From: Flavobacterium frigoris PS1 | Lineage (GTDB): Bacteria; Bacteroidota; Bacteroidia; Flavobacteriales; Flavobacteriaceae | Direction: 5' to 3' | DNA: 64,000 bases | NCBI RefSeq assembly: GCF_000252125.1 | Contig: NZ_AHKF01000015.1 | Span: forward strand, 186,001-250,000 | Part shown: positions 48,701 to 58,004 of the stretch, one piece after another | Layout: the number at the start of each line of letters is the position of its first letter | Position numbering within the stretch: the stretch's first letter is position 1 | Position numbers and translations under genes: made by a program | The notes under the pieces: model-generated | The model's database searches: none | What the model was told of the DNA's origin: nothing | Seen by the model: the letters and a program-made list of their open reading frames with translations, nothing else

Positions 48701-51700
48701 GATAGAGGGCCTTATAACAACAATGCCAATTTTAAAGCAAACCCTGCAGAAAATTTTGGTGGGATTATGCGATCATTAAACTCCACAAATTTCGAACAAG
48801 GGAATGTAGAGTATATCCAGTTTTGGGTTCTAGATCCATACGAGGGGATAGGAAAGATCCCTCAAAACAATACAGGTAAAATCTATTTTAATCTAGGGGA
48901 AATATCTGAAGATGTTTTGAAAGACGGAAGGAAACAATATGAAAACGGACTTGGACCTGACCAAATACTTGTAAATCCCAGACCATTGTGGGGGGATGTT
49001 CCTGCTTCACAGTCTTTAATCTATGCATTTGATGCTAATGCAGACAATCGAGCCAATCAAGATATTGGTTTAGATGGTCTGGCTAATGCCAATGAAGGTG
49101 CTGTTTATAATAATTTTGCCTCTGACCCAGATCCGGCGGGAGATGACTATACTTATTATTTGAATACTTCTGGGAGCATTTTAGACCGATATAAAAATTA
49201 CAATGGAGTGGATGGAAACTCGGTGGTCGATATTAACAATCCCAATAGAGGTTCCTCTACAGTGCCAGATGTAGAAGATATCAATAGGGATAATACGATG
49301 AATACCATTAATGCCTATTATGAATATAGTATCGATGTTCAACCAAACATGACAGTGGGTCAAAATTATATTACGGACATAAGAAATACACAAGTAACAC
49401 TAGCTAACGGAGAAGTAACTGATTCGAGATGGATCCAGTTTAAGATCCCAGTTACCCAACCAGAAAATACGATTGGAAACATCTCTGATTTTAGATCAAT
49501 CCGTTTTATGAGAATGTTTATGACAGGCTTTAACCAAGAGGTAACGGTTCGTTTTGGCTCTTTGGATTTAGTGAGAGGAGAATGGAGAAGATTTACTAAT
49601 ACCCTCGATTTTAATGATACAAATGTAACGGATGATAATACTGATTTAGATGTGTTGGCAGTAAATGTTCAGGAGAATGGCGATAGATGCCCTATAAATT
49701 ATGTTATACCTCCAGGGGTACAAAGGGAACAATTGTATAATAACAATACCCTTATTAATCAAAATGAACAAGCCCTATCGCTGAGAGTTTCAGGGGATGG
49801 ACTAGAGCCAGAAGATTCTAGAGCAGTTTTTAAAAATGTGAGTATTGACATGCGTCAATTCAATAAATTAAAAATGTTTTTGCACGCGGAATCTTTGCCT
49901 AATGAAATTGTTCTTAGGGATGATCAGATGATTGGTTTTATTCGTTTTGGAAACGATTTTACTCAAAATTTTTACCAAATTGAAATTCCTTTAAAAGTAA
50001 CAACGCCATCGTCTACATCTGGAACAGACTGTTCTGCTTTGAGCGCTGAACTAGTTTGGCCCGAAGCCAATGAAATAGATCTGTCTTTGGCATTATTGAC
50101 CCAATTGAAAATTCAATCCATGAGCGTTGATTTAAGCACTTTGCCGTTGGATGGGATTTATTACCAAAACGAAGATGAGCTTAACCCTGCATTATCCGGT
50201 AAATCGAATAAATTAAGATTAGGAATCAAAGGGAATCCTAATTTCGGCTTGGTTCGCACATTGATGGTGGGTGTTAAAAGTAATGAAACGCATCAGGACA
50301 TCAAAGGGGAAGTTTGGTTCAATGAACTTCGCTTGGCCGATATGGATAACCAAGGTGGTATGGCAGCCGTCTTAAACGTAGATTCAAATCTTGCTGACTT
50401 TGCCACTATTTCAGCGACAGGAAAGAAAAGCACGATTGGTTTTGGTGCTTTGGAACAAGGACCAAATGAAAGAAGTCGTGAAGACATTCAACAGTATAGT
50501 ATTGTAACCAATATGAATCTTGGGAAAATGTTGCCTGTCAAATGGGGTATTAACTTACCTTTTAATTATGCAGTTGGCGAAGAAACGATAACTCCAGAAT
50601 ACGATCCTTTTAATCAGGATATCAAACTAAAACAGTTGTTGGATAATACTAGTGACTCAGAGCTGAAAGATAATATCACGAGCAGAGCTATAGATTATAC
50701 AAAACGTACTAGTATCAATTTTATAGGTGTCAGAAAACAGAGAAGTCCCGAGCAAAAACAACACGTTTATGATCCGGAAAACTTTACTTTTTCTCAATCC
50801 TACAATAAAGTCGAGCGACATGATTTTGAAATTGAAGATTATTTAGACCAGCAGGTAAATTCATCTGTAGATTATGCATTTAGTTTTCAACCGAAACCAG
50901 TAGAGCCTTTCAAGAAAATGGAATTCATGAAAAAAAGCGACTACTGGAAATTACTGAGTGACTTTAATTTTAACTATCTGCCTTCTAATATATCGTTCAA
51001 CACGAATATTATTAGACAGTATAACCGTCAACAATTTAGGCAAGTAGAAGTTCAGGGAATTGGACTTGATCCTTTATACAGAAGAAACTTTTCATTTAAT
51101 TACCAGTATGGTTTTAATTATAACTTAACTAAAGCATTAAAACTGAGTTACACGGCTTCGTCAAGCAATATAGTTAAAAACTACTTGAATGAAGATAACG
51201 AGCCAATTGACAGTTTTTCAATATGGGATAGCTATTGGGATATTGGAGATCCTAACCAACACATGCAGCAGTTAATTGTGAATTATGAAATTCCAATTAA
51301 CAAAATTCCAGTATTCAGTTTTATAAAAGCAAATTATTCCTATACGGGAGACTATAGTTGGCAACGTACTTCAAATGCCTTGTCGCAAATAGAGATTGAA
51401 GGAACCGCTTATAATTTAGGAAACACCGTTCAGAATGCCCGTTCTAATAGTTTGAACTCAAGCTTCAACATGGATATGTTGTACAAATATTTGGGTATTT
51501 CACCAAAAGGAAAAAGGGCGACGGTTAAACCAAGGGCGGCGGCTCCTAAACCTGGCGAAAAAGTGGTTAATACATCCGCCAAGTCACAAGGTAAAGACAA
51601 TGAGTTTGTTGATGGATTACTTGGTGTCATAACGAGTATAAAGAACATTCAAATTAATTATACAGAGAATAGCGGGACCGTTTTGCCAGGATATACACCG

Positions 51701-52954
51701 GGTGTGGGATTCCTTGGATCTTCAAGACCTTCATTAGGTTTTATTTTTGGAAGTCAAGATGATGTAAGATATGAAGCGGCCAAAAATGGATGGCTTACCA
51801 ATTATCAGGACTTTAATCAGAATTTCTCCCAAGTGACCAATAAGATGCTTAAAGCTACTGCAGCTATAGATTTATTTCCTGATCTGAAAATTGATTTAAC
51901 GGCAGACAGATCTTATTCTAAAAATTATTCGGAGCAATATGACGTTTTTGACGGTCAATACAATTCGCGCTCGCCGTATACATATGGTCTTTTTTCAATT
52001 TCGACGGTTTTGATTAAGACTGCGTTTTCAACCAGTGATGAAAGTTCCTCGGCAGCATTTGATGACTTCAGGTCAAATAGGCTTAAAGTGGCTACAAGAT
52101 TAGCGTCAGAACGAGGGATTGATGTTAATAACCCTATAAATATTGATGATGAAGGCTATCCTTTAGGGTATAGTAAAAACAATCAGGCTGTATTGTTGCC
52201 GGCATTTCTGGCAGCTTATTCAGGTAGTGATGCCTCTGGCGTTTCATTAGGGATTTTTAGAAATTTTCCAATTCCTAATTGGGCAGTCAAGTATAACGGA
52301 TTAATGCGGTATGATTTATTTAAAAGAAATTTCAAAAGGTTCTCTTTGCAGCATAACTATAGGGCTTCTTATACAATTAATCAATATCGATCTAATTTTG
52401 ATTATGATAAAACTCCTGATGGAGTTGACGCTAGTGGAGACTATTTTAATAAGACTATTATGTCTAATGTTAATTTAGTGGAGCAATTCAGTCCGCTAAT
52501 AAGAATGGATTTTGAATTGAAAAGTTCCTTAAAAGTGCTTACCGAGATCAAAAAAGACAGGGCATTATCCATGAGTTTTGATAATAATCTACTGACGGAA
52601 GTAAAAGGAATTGAATATGTTGTTGGGCTTGGGTATCGCTTTAAGGACGTGGTCTTCTCCTCACGATTAGCTGATAATCCTACGGGCATAATTAAGGGGG
52701 ATATAAATATGAAAGCCGATTTTTCTTATCGAAATAATCAAACCGTCGTTCGATATTTAGATTACGATAACAATCAATTAGCGGGTGGGCAAAATATCTG
52801 GTCTTTGAAATTGACGGCTGATTATTCTTTCAGTAAAAACCTTACAGCAATATTCTATTATGACCATTCATTTTCCAAAGCAGTGATATCAACTTCATTC
52901 CCTTTAACTAACGTTCGATCCGGATTTACGCTTCGTTATAATTTTGGGAATTAA
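45794..52954 (+). CDS. sprA: SprA, type IX secretion system outer-membrane translocon
   Basis: SprA forms the giant 36-strand beta-barrel through which the type IX secretion system exports proteins, including gliding adhesins. The 2386-residue length is typical. A signal peptide (residues 1-20, ending VSHAQ) is followed by the SprA N-terminal segment, with GSVEMDLGLRYTKQDNPSFS at about 135 and NQRISMSLMGKVGTRLNVNA at about 170. Many aromatic-rich alternating strands follow, and the C-terminal strand ends SGFTLRYNFGN. It lies 24 bp after ruvA. No protein in this window carries an obvious type IX C-terminal signal, so its clients are elsewhere. Confidence 0.96.
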   Translation: MRKICIFLLVLFCGFVSHAQVNEEAQDTVKTGFSIGKVKIKDPQSVLSAYTYDPVSDRYIYTNSVDGFSINYPIILTPKEYESLVLKESMRDYFKKKSDAIDGKKEGSEEAKKDLLPKYYVNSNLFESIFGSNTIDVKPTGSVEMDLGLRYTKQDNPSFSPRNRSNLSFDFNQRISMSLMGKVGTRLNVNANYDTQSTFAFQNLMKLEYTPSEDDIIQKIEVGNVSMPLNSSLIRGAQSLFGVKTQLQFGKTTVTGVFSEQKSQTKSVVAQGGGKIEDFEMFALDYDNDRHFFLSQYFRNKYDASLKNYPFIDSRVQISRLEIWVTNKQTRVSTNSNNLRNIIALQDLGEGQLTDSNGNPINDNEIVVLDPSTGIFNSAVNSPSDNSNNDFDPAQIAAGTGLLNNNIREIVTSSSGFNVSVSEGQDYSKLENARKLNANEYTYNAQLGYISLQQRLANDEILAVAYQYTIGDKVYQVGEFGSDGVDATVVTGTNASQAIITQSLILKMLKSNLTNVKNPVWNLMMKNIYQIQGAYQVKQEDFRFNILYTDPSPLNYITAVEGSPFPASPSADNKVAETPLLKVFNLDKLNYNNDPQTGGDGFFDFMQGITIDSQNGRVMFTTKEPFGELLFSKLSNAGTAENYNDPATYNANQKKYVFRNMYRNTQSGALQDSDKNKFLLRGRYKSSGDDGIPIGAFNVPQGSVVVTAGGRVLVEGIDYSVNYQLGRVQILDPSLQASNTPINVSLENNSIFGQQTRRFMGVNVEHKISDNFLVGGTFLKMTERPFTQKSSFGQESVNNTIFGFNTNFSTEVPFLTRLVNKLPNLDTDVPSNLSVRGEIAFLKPDSPKADQFEGESTIYVDDFEGSQSTIDMRSAYAWSLSSTPDRNVRSTYDFNANANDLSYGFKRAKLAWYSIDPVFYTQKPAGITNNDLSFNSTRRIYSEELYPLTDIAQGQSQVINTLDLSYYPSDRGPYNNNANFKANPAENFGGIMRSLNSTNFEQGNVEYIQFWVLDPYEGIGKIPQNNTGKIYFNLGEISEDVLKDGRKQYENGLGPDQILVNPRPLWGDVPASQSLIYAFDANADNRANQDIGLDGLANANEGAVYNNFASDPDPAGDDYTYYLNTSGSILDRYKNYNGVDGNSVVDINNPNRGSSTVPDVEDINRDNTMNTINAYYEYSIDVQPNMTVGQNYITDIRNTQVTLANGEVTDSRWIQFKIPVTQPENTIGNISDFRSIRFMRMFMTGFNQEVTVRFGSLDLVRGEWRRFTNTLDFNDTNVTDDNTDLDVLAVNVQENGDRCPINYVIPPGVQREQLYNNNTLINQNEQALSLRVSGDGLEPEDSRAVFKNVSIDMRQFNKLKMFLHAESLPNEIVLRDDQMIGFIRFGNDFTQNFYQIEIPLKVTTPSSTSGTDCSALSAELVWPEANEIDLSLALLTQLKIQSMSVDLSTLPLDGIYYQNEDELNPALSGKSNKLRLGIKGNPNFGLVRTLMVGVKSNETHQDIKGEVWFNELRLADMDNQGGMAAVLNVDSNLADFATISATGKKSTIGFGALEQGPNERSREDIQQYSIVTNMNLGKMLPVKWGINLPFNYAVGEETITPEYDPFNQDIKLKQLLDNTSDSELKDNITSRAIDYTKRTSINFIGVRKQRSPEQKQHVYDPENFTFSQSYNKVERHDFEIEDYLDQQVNSSVDYAFSFQPKPVEPFKKMEFMKKSDYWKLLSDFNFNYLPSNISFNTNIIRQYNRQQFRQVEVQGIGLDPLYRRNFSFNYQYGFNYNLTKALKLSYTASSSNIVKNYLNEDNEPIDSFSIWDSYWDIGDPNQHMQQLIVNYEIPINKIPVFSFIKANYSYTGDYSWQRTSNALSQIEIEGTAYNLGNTVQNARSNSLNSSFNMDMLYKYLGISPKGKRATVKPRAAAPKPGEKVVNTSAKSQGKDNEFVDGLLGVITSIKNIQINYTENSGTVLPGYTPGVGFLGSSRPSLGFIFGSQDDVRYEAAKNGWLTNYQDFNQNFSQVTNKMLKATAAIDLFPDLKIDLTADRSYSKNYSEQYDVFDGQYNSRSPYTYGLFSISTVLIKTAFSTSDESSSAAFDDFRSNRLKVATRLASERGIDVNNPINIDDEGYPLGYSKNNQAVLLPAFLAAYSGSDASGVSLGIFRNFPIPNWAVKYNGLMRYDLFKRNFKRFSLQHNYRASYTINQYRSNFDYDKTPDGVDASGDYFNKTIMSNVNLVEQFSPLIRMDFELKSSLKVLTEIKKDRALSMSFDNNLLTEVKGIEYVVGLGYRFKDVVFSSRLADNPTGIIKGDINMKADFSYRNNQTVVRYLDYDNNQLAGGQNIWSLKLTADYSFSKNLTAIFYYDHSFSKAVISTSFPLTNVRSGFTLRYNFGN

Positions 52955-52970
52955 AATTTAGAATCTAAAC

Positions 52971-52999
52971 TATATTTGAATAGAAGATTGTTACATTTG
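52971..52999 (+). promoter_or_regulatory. Two candidate -7 boxes upstream of gcvH
   Basis: TATATTTG at 52971-52978 and TACATTTG at 52992-52999 both match TAnnTTTG. The gcvH ATG at 53042 lies 42 bp beyond the second box. Either could start transcription of gcvH and the VanZ-like gene. Confidence 0.5.
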
Positions 53000-53041
53000 C
53001 GGAACAATAATTCAATTATCAATTATCAATTAGTATTTATT

Positions 53042-53422
53042 ATGAATATACCTACAAATTTAAAGTACACAAAAGATCACGAATGGATTAGCTTAGAAGG
53101 TGATGTTGCAACGGTAGGGATTACCCATTTTGCGCAAAAGGAACTAGGGGATATCGTTTATGTTGAGGTAGAAACTTTAGACCAAACTCTGGAAAAAGAT
53201 GAGGTTTTTGGGACAGTTGAGGCAGTAAAAACAGTTTCTGATTTATTTCTTCCATTAGCGGGAGAAATTGTAGAATTTAACGATGCTCTTGAAAGTACTC
53301 CGGAAGCGGTAAATTCAGATCCTTATGGTGCTGGATGGATGATAAAAGTTAAAGTTTCAAATGTTGCGGATTATGATTCGTTACTTTCAAGTGAAGCTTA
53401 TAAAGAATTGATTGGTGCTTAA
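53042..53422 (+). CDS. gcvH: Glycine cleavage system H protein
   Basis: GcvH is the lipoyl carrier of the glycine cleavage system. The 126-residue protein starts at [16 protein letters not shown]; upstream in-frame start codons would run through the predicted -7 box and are rejected. The lipoylated Lys is in [13 protein letters not shown] (about residue 62), and the C-terminal [11 protein letters not shown] is typical. The other glycine-cleavage genes are not in the window. The VanZ-like gene begins within its last codons. Confidence 0.96.
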   Translation: MNIPTNLKYTKDHEWISLEGDVATVGITHFAQKELGDIVYVEVETLDQTLEKDEVFGTVEAVKTVSDLFLPLAGEIVEFNDALESTPEAVNSDPYGAGWMIKVKVSNVADYDSLLSSEAYKELIGA

Positions 53423-53798
53423 ACAATTATTCTTTTTGGCGGCTGTATTATGGACAGGAATCGTTTTTACACTTTGTCTGGTTCAATCAGACAGTCTTCC
53501 GGTAGTAAACATTGAGAATCTTGATAAAGTGATACATGCTTTTTTTCATTTTGTGTTTACATCACTTTGGTTTTTGTTTTTAATAAGCAATACAAAGGAT
53601 AAAAAGATATTTATGCCATTGATGATTGCATTCATGCTTTCCGTTTTTTTTGGAATAGCAATTGAAGTTTTGCAAGGATTGTATACGACAACCAGAAGGG
53701 AAGATGTACTTGATGTTGCAGCTAATATTTCAGGAGCAACGTTAGCTGTTTTTTCGATCGTTATGTTTTATAGAATCAGACGCTTAGATACAAATTAA
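53415..53798 (+). CDS. VanZ-like membrane protein
   Basis: This 127-residue protein has four hydrophobic helices and the VanZ-like pattern [17 protein letters not shown] followed by [29 protein letters not shown]. The function is unknown; the E-x-x-Q and R.x.D.x.D residues near the membrane face are conserved in the family. The start is GTG at 53415 (or TTG at 53412), overlapping the end of gcvH, so translation is probably coupled. A strong UUCG terminator follows. Confidence 0.85.
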   Translation: MLKQLFFLAAVLWTGIVFTLCLVQSDSLPVVNIENLDKVIHAFFHFVFTSLWFLFLISNTKDKKIFMPLMIAFMLSVFFGIAIEVLQGLYTTTRREDVLDVAANISGATLAVFSIVMFYRIRRLDTN

Positions 53799-53808
53799 AA
53801 TAAATAAT

Positions 53809-53832
53809 AATCCCGCTTCGGCGGGATTTTTT
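53809..53832 (+). terminator. Rho-independent terminator with UUCG tetraloop
   Basis: The 8-bp stem AATCCCGC/GCGGGATT is closed by C(TTCG)G, the very stable tetraloop, and followed by a T run. It ends the gcvH-vanZ unit. Confidence 0.95.
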
Positions 53833-53992
53833 GATTTAGGGATAGAGTTTTTTTTATTTAGTATTAAATTTATTGGCTGATTGGATTAGTTTTATTTAAT
53901 CACTAAATTGGCACTTTAAGAATTGTAATTCAGCAATAATTTTTGTTGTATAAAAGTGAATATGGATACAAAACTAATGCAGATTTAATATG

Positions 53993-54000
53993 TATTTTTG
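53993..54000 (+). promoter_or_regulatory. Predicted -7 box of deoC-remB
   Basis: TATTTTTG matches TAnnTTTG exactly, 39 bp before the deoC ATG. The rest of 53833-54039 is AT-rich and holds no ORF that I can support. Confidence 0.55.
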
Positions 54001-54039
54001 TGCGCCATTGATTAGTATTATCGTGAAATTAATAAAACA

Positions 54040-54783
54040 ATGAACATCAAACAATATTTAGATTCGACCTATTTAAAAACAGCGAGTCAGGCTGGACTTA
54101 ACCAAAGCCAAAATGAACTTGTTGGTAATAAATTTATTCAAGAAGCCATTGATGAGAAATTCAAACTGATTATGATTCGGCCTGATATGGTTTCCATGGC
54201 TAGAAAGATGGTTGAAGCTGCTAATTCGAATGTAGAAATAGGAACAGTAATCGATTTTCCAGAAGGCAAATCAGCAATAGAAGCTAAGCTTAATGAAGCC
54301 ATGCAGGCAATTCAAGACGGTGCTGATGATTTGGATTTTGTTTGCAATTATGAGGCGTTCAAGGAAGGGAATTTTGACCTAGTAAAAGAGGAGATTCTGA
54401 AAGGAACACAATTGGGATTGGATAATAGTAAAGTTGTTAAATGGATCATTGAGGTTGCGGCATTAAATGAGAAGCAAATTGTACAGCTATCTGCTTTAGT
54501 AAAAAATGTAGTGGTTTCTAATTTTAAAGAGAAAGATTTCGCTTCTGTTTTTGTGAAATCATCAACAGGATTTTATAAAACTGAAAATAATTTACCTAAC
54601 GGCGCGACGGTTTCATCTATAATACTGATGTTAGAGAATGCATCGCCACTTCCTGTAAAAGCTGCCGGTGGCGTAAGGACTTACGAGGAGGCTTTAGAGA
54701 TGATTCGACTGGGCGTAAAACGAATAGGGACGTCGGGAGCAAAAGCTATTGCGAAGGGCGAAAGCACACAATCAGGATACTAA
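54040..54783 (+). CDS. deoC: Deoxyribose-phosphate aldolase
   Basis: DeoC splits 2-deoxyribose-5-phosphate into glyceraldehyde-3-phosphate and acetaldehyde. In this 247-residue protein the Schiff-base Lys lies in FVKSSTGFYK (about residue 167) and the second active-site Lys in PVKAAGGVRTYE (about 205). YLDSTYLKT at the N-terminus and the phosphate-binding RIGTSG near the C-terminus are also typical. remB starts 19 bp later. Confidence 0.95.
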   Translation: MNIKQYLDSTYLKTASQAGLNQSQNELVGNKFIQEAIDEKFKLIMIRPDMVSMARKMVEAANSNVEIGTVIDFPEGKSAIEAKLNEAMQAIQDGADDLDFVCNYEAFKEGNFDLVKEEILKGTQLGLDNSKVVKWIIEVAALNEKQIVQLSALVKNVVVSNFKEKDFASVFVKSSTGFYKTENNLPNGATVSSIILMLENASPLPVKAAGGVRTYEEALEMIRLGVKRIGTSGAKAIAKGESTQSGY

Positions 54784-54802
54784 ACATTCAATCAAAAGTA
54801 AC

Positions 54803-56926
54803 ATGTCAAAAGGTTTCTTAATTTTATTTTTATCATTTTTTTCTTTTTTTGCATATTCTCAAAACGGAAATAATAACTCGTCCCAATTGAATTTGAGTCC
54901 TGAGCGATTTCCGGTGTTTCCTAAATGTGAAAATTTAGAATCAACAGATCTGGAAAACTGTTTTTATAGTAAAGTTCAAGATTTTGTTTTTCAAAACTTT
55001 GTAGTGCCAGAAAGCCTGATGAAGAATGATTTTTCGGGTAATATAAAAGTCCTTTTTGAAGTGGATAGTAATGGGGTTTTTAAAGTAATTTATGTAAATG
55101 CTGTCGACGAGGAATTGATACAGGAGTCGAAAAGGGTTTTTGGTAAATTCCCGAAGATTATCCCTTCCACTTATAACGGAAAACCAACGTATTCAAAATA
55201 CAATATCACGATTTCAATTCCATTAAAGGATTCAGAGACAATTGCTGCAGAAGCGTTAGTGCGTGCCGAAATTTTGCAAAACAAAACAAAGCAGCTTACA
55301 GAGCTAGATAGTATTGTCTATAAAAAGTATAATAACCCTGAGTTTAAAAGTCATTTAAATATTCCATTTTCACATAGCTATTATGCTCAGTTTGATGCTT
55401 CTTTAAATCAAGTAGGAAGTAATAATCATACGGCCTCAAAACCATATACTTATCTTGAGGTATCGAAATATTATGATTTCAAGGGAGTTAATGATAAACT
55501 CAAGAAAAAAGCATCAGGTTGGTGGGCCCGAAAATTATGGAATGAAAATGCGGTTGAAATTCAAGGGGACGGGTATTGGTTAACGCTAAACCCCATTTTG
55601 GATTTGCAAGTTGGTAAAGCTTCTCATAGTGATGTATCTTATACTTATGTCAACACTCGTGCACTTAATTTTCGTGGCGGTTTAGGGGATAAACTTAATT
55701 TTACAACAACGGTTTTTGAGAGTCAAGGACGTTTTGCAGACTATTTCAATCAATATGCTGAATCTATAAGACCGGCTGGTGGTAACCCTGCAATTATTCC
55801 TGGTGTAGGGATTGCTAAAGATTTCAAGTCAGATTCATATGACTTTCCTTTGGCCGAAGCCAATATAACTTTTGCGCCAAGCAAGTATATCGATGTGCAA
55901 CTGGGCTATGGAAGAAACTTTATAGGTGATGGTTATCGTTCTTTATTAGAAAGTGATGGAGCTAGTCCATATCCGTATTTTAAAATAAACACTAATTTTT
56001 GGAAAATTAAATACACTAATACCTATATGTGGCTAAAGGATGTGCGTCCGGAGGTTACACTTGAAAGAACCTATGCTACAAAATTTATGGCAAACCATTA
56101 TTTGAGTTGGAACGTTTCTAATAAACTTAATATCGGTTTATTTGAATCCGTAATATGGACAAATACTAACGATAGGGGGTTTGACGCCAGTTTTGTCAAC
56201 CCAATTATCTTTTATAGATCTGTTGAGTTTGCTTCCTCAGCTAGAACTGGAAACGCATTATTAGGCTTCTCGTATAAGTATAAGTGGAATAATCAGGTCA
56301 ACTTGTATGGGCAATTTCTACTAGATGAGTTTTCTCTCGGAGACATCAAAAGTGGCGATAACAGTTGGAAAAACAAATATGGATATCAGCTGGGTCTAAA
56401 GTATTACAATGCGTTTCATGTTGATAATTTATTATTGCAGTTAGAATACAATCATGTGCGACCATATGTATATTCACACAGCGTGCCGATTACCAATTAT
56501 GGTCATAATAACCAAAGTATAGGCCATCAATGGGGTGGTAATTTCAAGGAATTTATTGCAATCGCACGTTATCATGAAGGAAGGTATTTTGGCGATTTTA
56601 AAATTACCGCAGGTACCCGTGGGCTTGATTTTGACACGGCGGAAGATAGTTATAATTATGGTGGAAATATCTATAAGGATTATGATGAAAATAGAGCTTT
56701 AGATTCTGGAGTAAAAGTGGGTCAGGGTAATAAAACGGCTGTCTTTATAGCGGATATTCAAGGGGGTTATTTGGTGAATCCGACAACAAATCTAAAGCTT
56801 TTTGGAAGTTATATTTATAGGAGTTTTGATCCTACGATGAATACCGCAACTACTTTCAATCAAAGTACTAATTGGTTTACATTAGGAATGCGAGCAGATA
56901 TCTTTAATTGGTATTTTGATTATTAA
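54803..56926 (+). CDS. remB: Gliding motility protein RemB
   Basis: This 707-residue outer-membrane protein is the likely ortholog of F. johnsoniae RemB, a gliding-motility protein; I recall it a few genes after sprA there, as here. The ATG at 54803 gives a clean signal peptide (MSKGFLILFLSFFSFFAYSQ); an upstream in-frame start overlaps deoC. Residues about 75-155 resemble a TonB C-terminal-like domain (GNIKVLFEVDSNGVFKV), and the remainder is a beta-barrel similar to capsule-assembly Wzi proteins. Its exact biochemical role is unknown. Confidence 0.85.
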   Translation: MSKGFLILFLSFFSFFAYSQNGNNNSSQLNLSPERFPVFPKCENLESTDLENCFYSKVQDFVFQNFVVPESLMKNDFSGNIKVLFEVDSNGVFKVIYVNAVDEELIQESKRVFGKFPKIIPSTYNGKPTYSKYNITISIPLKDSETIAAEALVRAEILQNKTKQLTELDSIVYKKYNNPEFKSHLNIPFSHSYYAQFDASLNQVGSNNHTASKPYTYLEVSKYYDFKGVNDKLKKKASGWWARKLWNENAVEIQGDGYWLTLNPILDLQVGKASHSDVSYTYVNTRALNFRGGLGDKLNFTTTVFESQGRFADYFNQYAESIRPAGGNPAIIPGVGIAKDFKSDSYDFPLAEANITFAPSKYIDVQLGYGRNFIGDGYRSLLESDGASPYPYFKINTNFWKIKYTNTYMWLKDVRPEVTLERTYATKFMANHYLSWNVSNKLNIGLFESVIWTNTNDRGFDASFVNPIIFYRSVEFASSARTGNALLGFSYKYKWNNQVNLYGQFLLDEFSLGDIKSGDNSWKNKYGYQLGLKYYNAFHVDNLLLQLEYNHVRPYVYSHSVPITNYGHNNQSIGHQWGGNFKEFIAIARYHEGRYFGDFKITAGTRGLDFDTAEDSYNYGGNIYKDYDENRALDSGVKVGQGNKTAVFIADIQGGYLVNPTTNLKLFGSYIYRSFDPTMNTATTFNQSTNWFTLGMRADIFNWYFDY

Positions 56927-56945
56927 GTATTGCTTTAGAATTCAT

Positions 56946-56991
56946 AAGCCTATAATTAAAGATTTAATATTAAATTCGTAATTATAGGCTT
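56946..56991 (+). terminator. Hairpin after remB
   Basis: Perfect 13-bp arms lie at 56946-56958 and 56979-56991 with a 20-nt loop that itself contains ATTTAATATTAAAT, a palindrome. The T tract after it is poor, so it may act in transcript stability as much as termination. Confidence 0.65.
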
Positions 56992-57059
56992 TGTGTTTGA
57001 CTGATGATTTTAGTTTAAAAAAATCCAAATTCTACAATCTAATTTGTCTATCTAATGTG

Positions 57060-57067
57060 TACCTTTG
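57060..57067 (+). promoter_or_regulatory. Predicted -7 box of ctaB operon
   Basis: TACCTTTG matches TAnnTTTG exactly and lies 20 bp before the ctaB ATG. Confidence 0.6.
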
Positions 57068-57087
57068 CAGCAGTTTTATAAAACCTA

Positions 57088-58002
57088 ATGAAAACCGCAT
57101 TGAATACTACGTCAAATACATTTTCCCTTAAAACGATTTTTCTCGATTTTAAAGAAATCACGAAAGCAGGATTGGCTATCAGTGTTTTATTTTCCTCTAT
57201 TGCGGGATATTTTCTCGGTTTTGATGAGAAGCACCCTTTTCAATGGTCTGTTTTGATAATGCTTGCTATTGGAGGCTACTGTATGGTAGGTGCTTCTAAT
57301 GCTTTTAATCAAGTTATTGAAAAAGATCTAGACGCTTTGATGAATAGAACTAAAAACCGACCTGTTCCGGCGGGAAGAATGTCTCCTTCTACTGCGTTGC
57401 TAATTGCTAGCTTATTGACGATAATTGGAATTGGTTTGCTTTATATGATTAATCCTAAAACAGCAATGTTTGGTGCGATTTCTATATTTCTATATACTAG
57501 TGTTTATACTCCACTGAAAACTGTGACTTCTTTGTCTGTTTTTGTAGGTGCTTTTCCCGGGGCAATACCATTTATGTTAGGTTGGGTTGCTGCAACAGGA
57601 GATTTTGGAATTGAAGCAGGGACTTTGTTTTTGATTCAGTTTTTCTGGCAATTCCCTCATTTTTGGGCGATTGGATGGTTTTTATATGAAGATTACGAAA
57701 GAGCTGGTTTTTTCATGCTTCCTACAGGAAAGAAGGATAAAGGTACCGCGCTACAAGTTATCTTGTATACTGTTTGGCTAATTATCGCTTCCTTATTGCC
57801 TTCTTTAGGTTATACAGGGAAGTTATTTATATCGCCTATAGCGGCTGTACTGGTGTTTTTGCTGGGGCTCTGGATGCTATATTATGCGGTGCAACTATAC
57901 AAATTGAGAAGTGCTAAAGCAGCAAGAACTTTGATGCTAATAAGTGTTTCGTATATCACTTTGTTACAATTCGTTTATATAATTGATAAATTTTTGAGAT
58001 AA
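57088..58002 (+). CDS. ctaB: Protoheme IX farnesyltransferase
   Basis: This membrane enzyme farnesylates heme b to heme o, the first step towards heme a for the oxidase encoded at 6857-9830. The UbiA-family motif NAFNQVIEKDLDALMNRTKN (about residues 72-91), with the Asp residues that bind Mg-pyrophosphate, is intact, and so is RPVPAGRM. About nine helices span 304 residues. It opens an oxidase-assembly operon; the next gene starts 2 bp after its stop. Confidence 0.95.
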   Translation: MKTALNTTSNTFSLKTIFLDFKEITKAGLAISVLFSSIAGYFLGFDEKHPFQWSVLIMLAIGGYCMVGASNAFNQVIEKDLDALMNRTKNRPVPAGRMSPSTALLIASLLTIIGIGLLYMINPKTAMFGAISIFLYTSVYTPLKTVTSLSVFVGAFPGAIPFMLGWVAATGDFGIEAGTLFLIQFFWQFPHFWAIGWFLYEDYERAGFFMLPTGKKDKGTALQVILYTVWLIIASLLPSLGYTGKLFISPIAAVLVFLLGLWMLYYAVQLYKLRSAKAARTLMLISVSYITLLQFVYIIDKFLR

Positions 58003-58004
58003 TT

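Noticed and set aside
54749..54802. Longer start for remB
   Set aside because: It would overlap deoC and bury the signal peptide; the ATG at 54803 gives a clean export signal.
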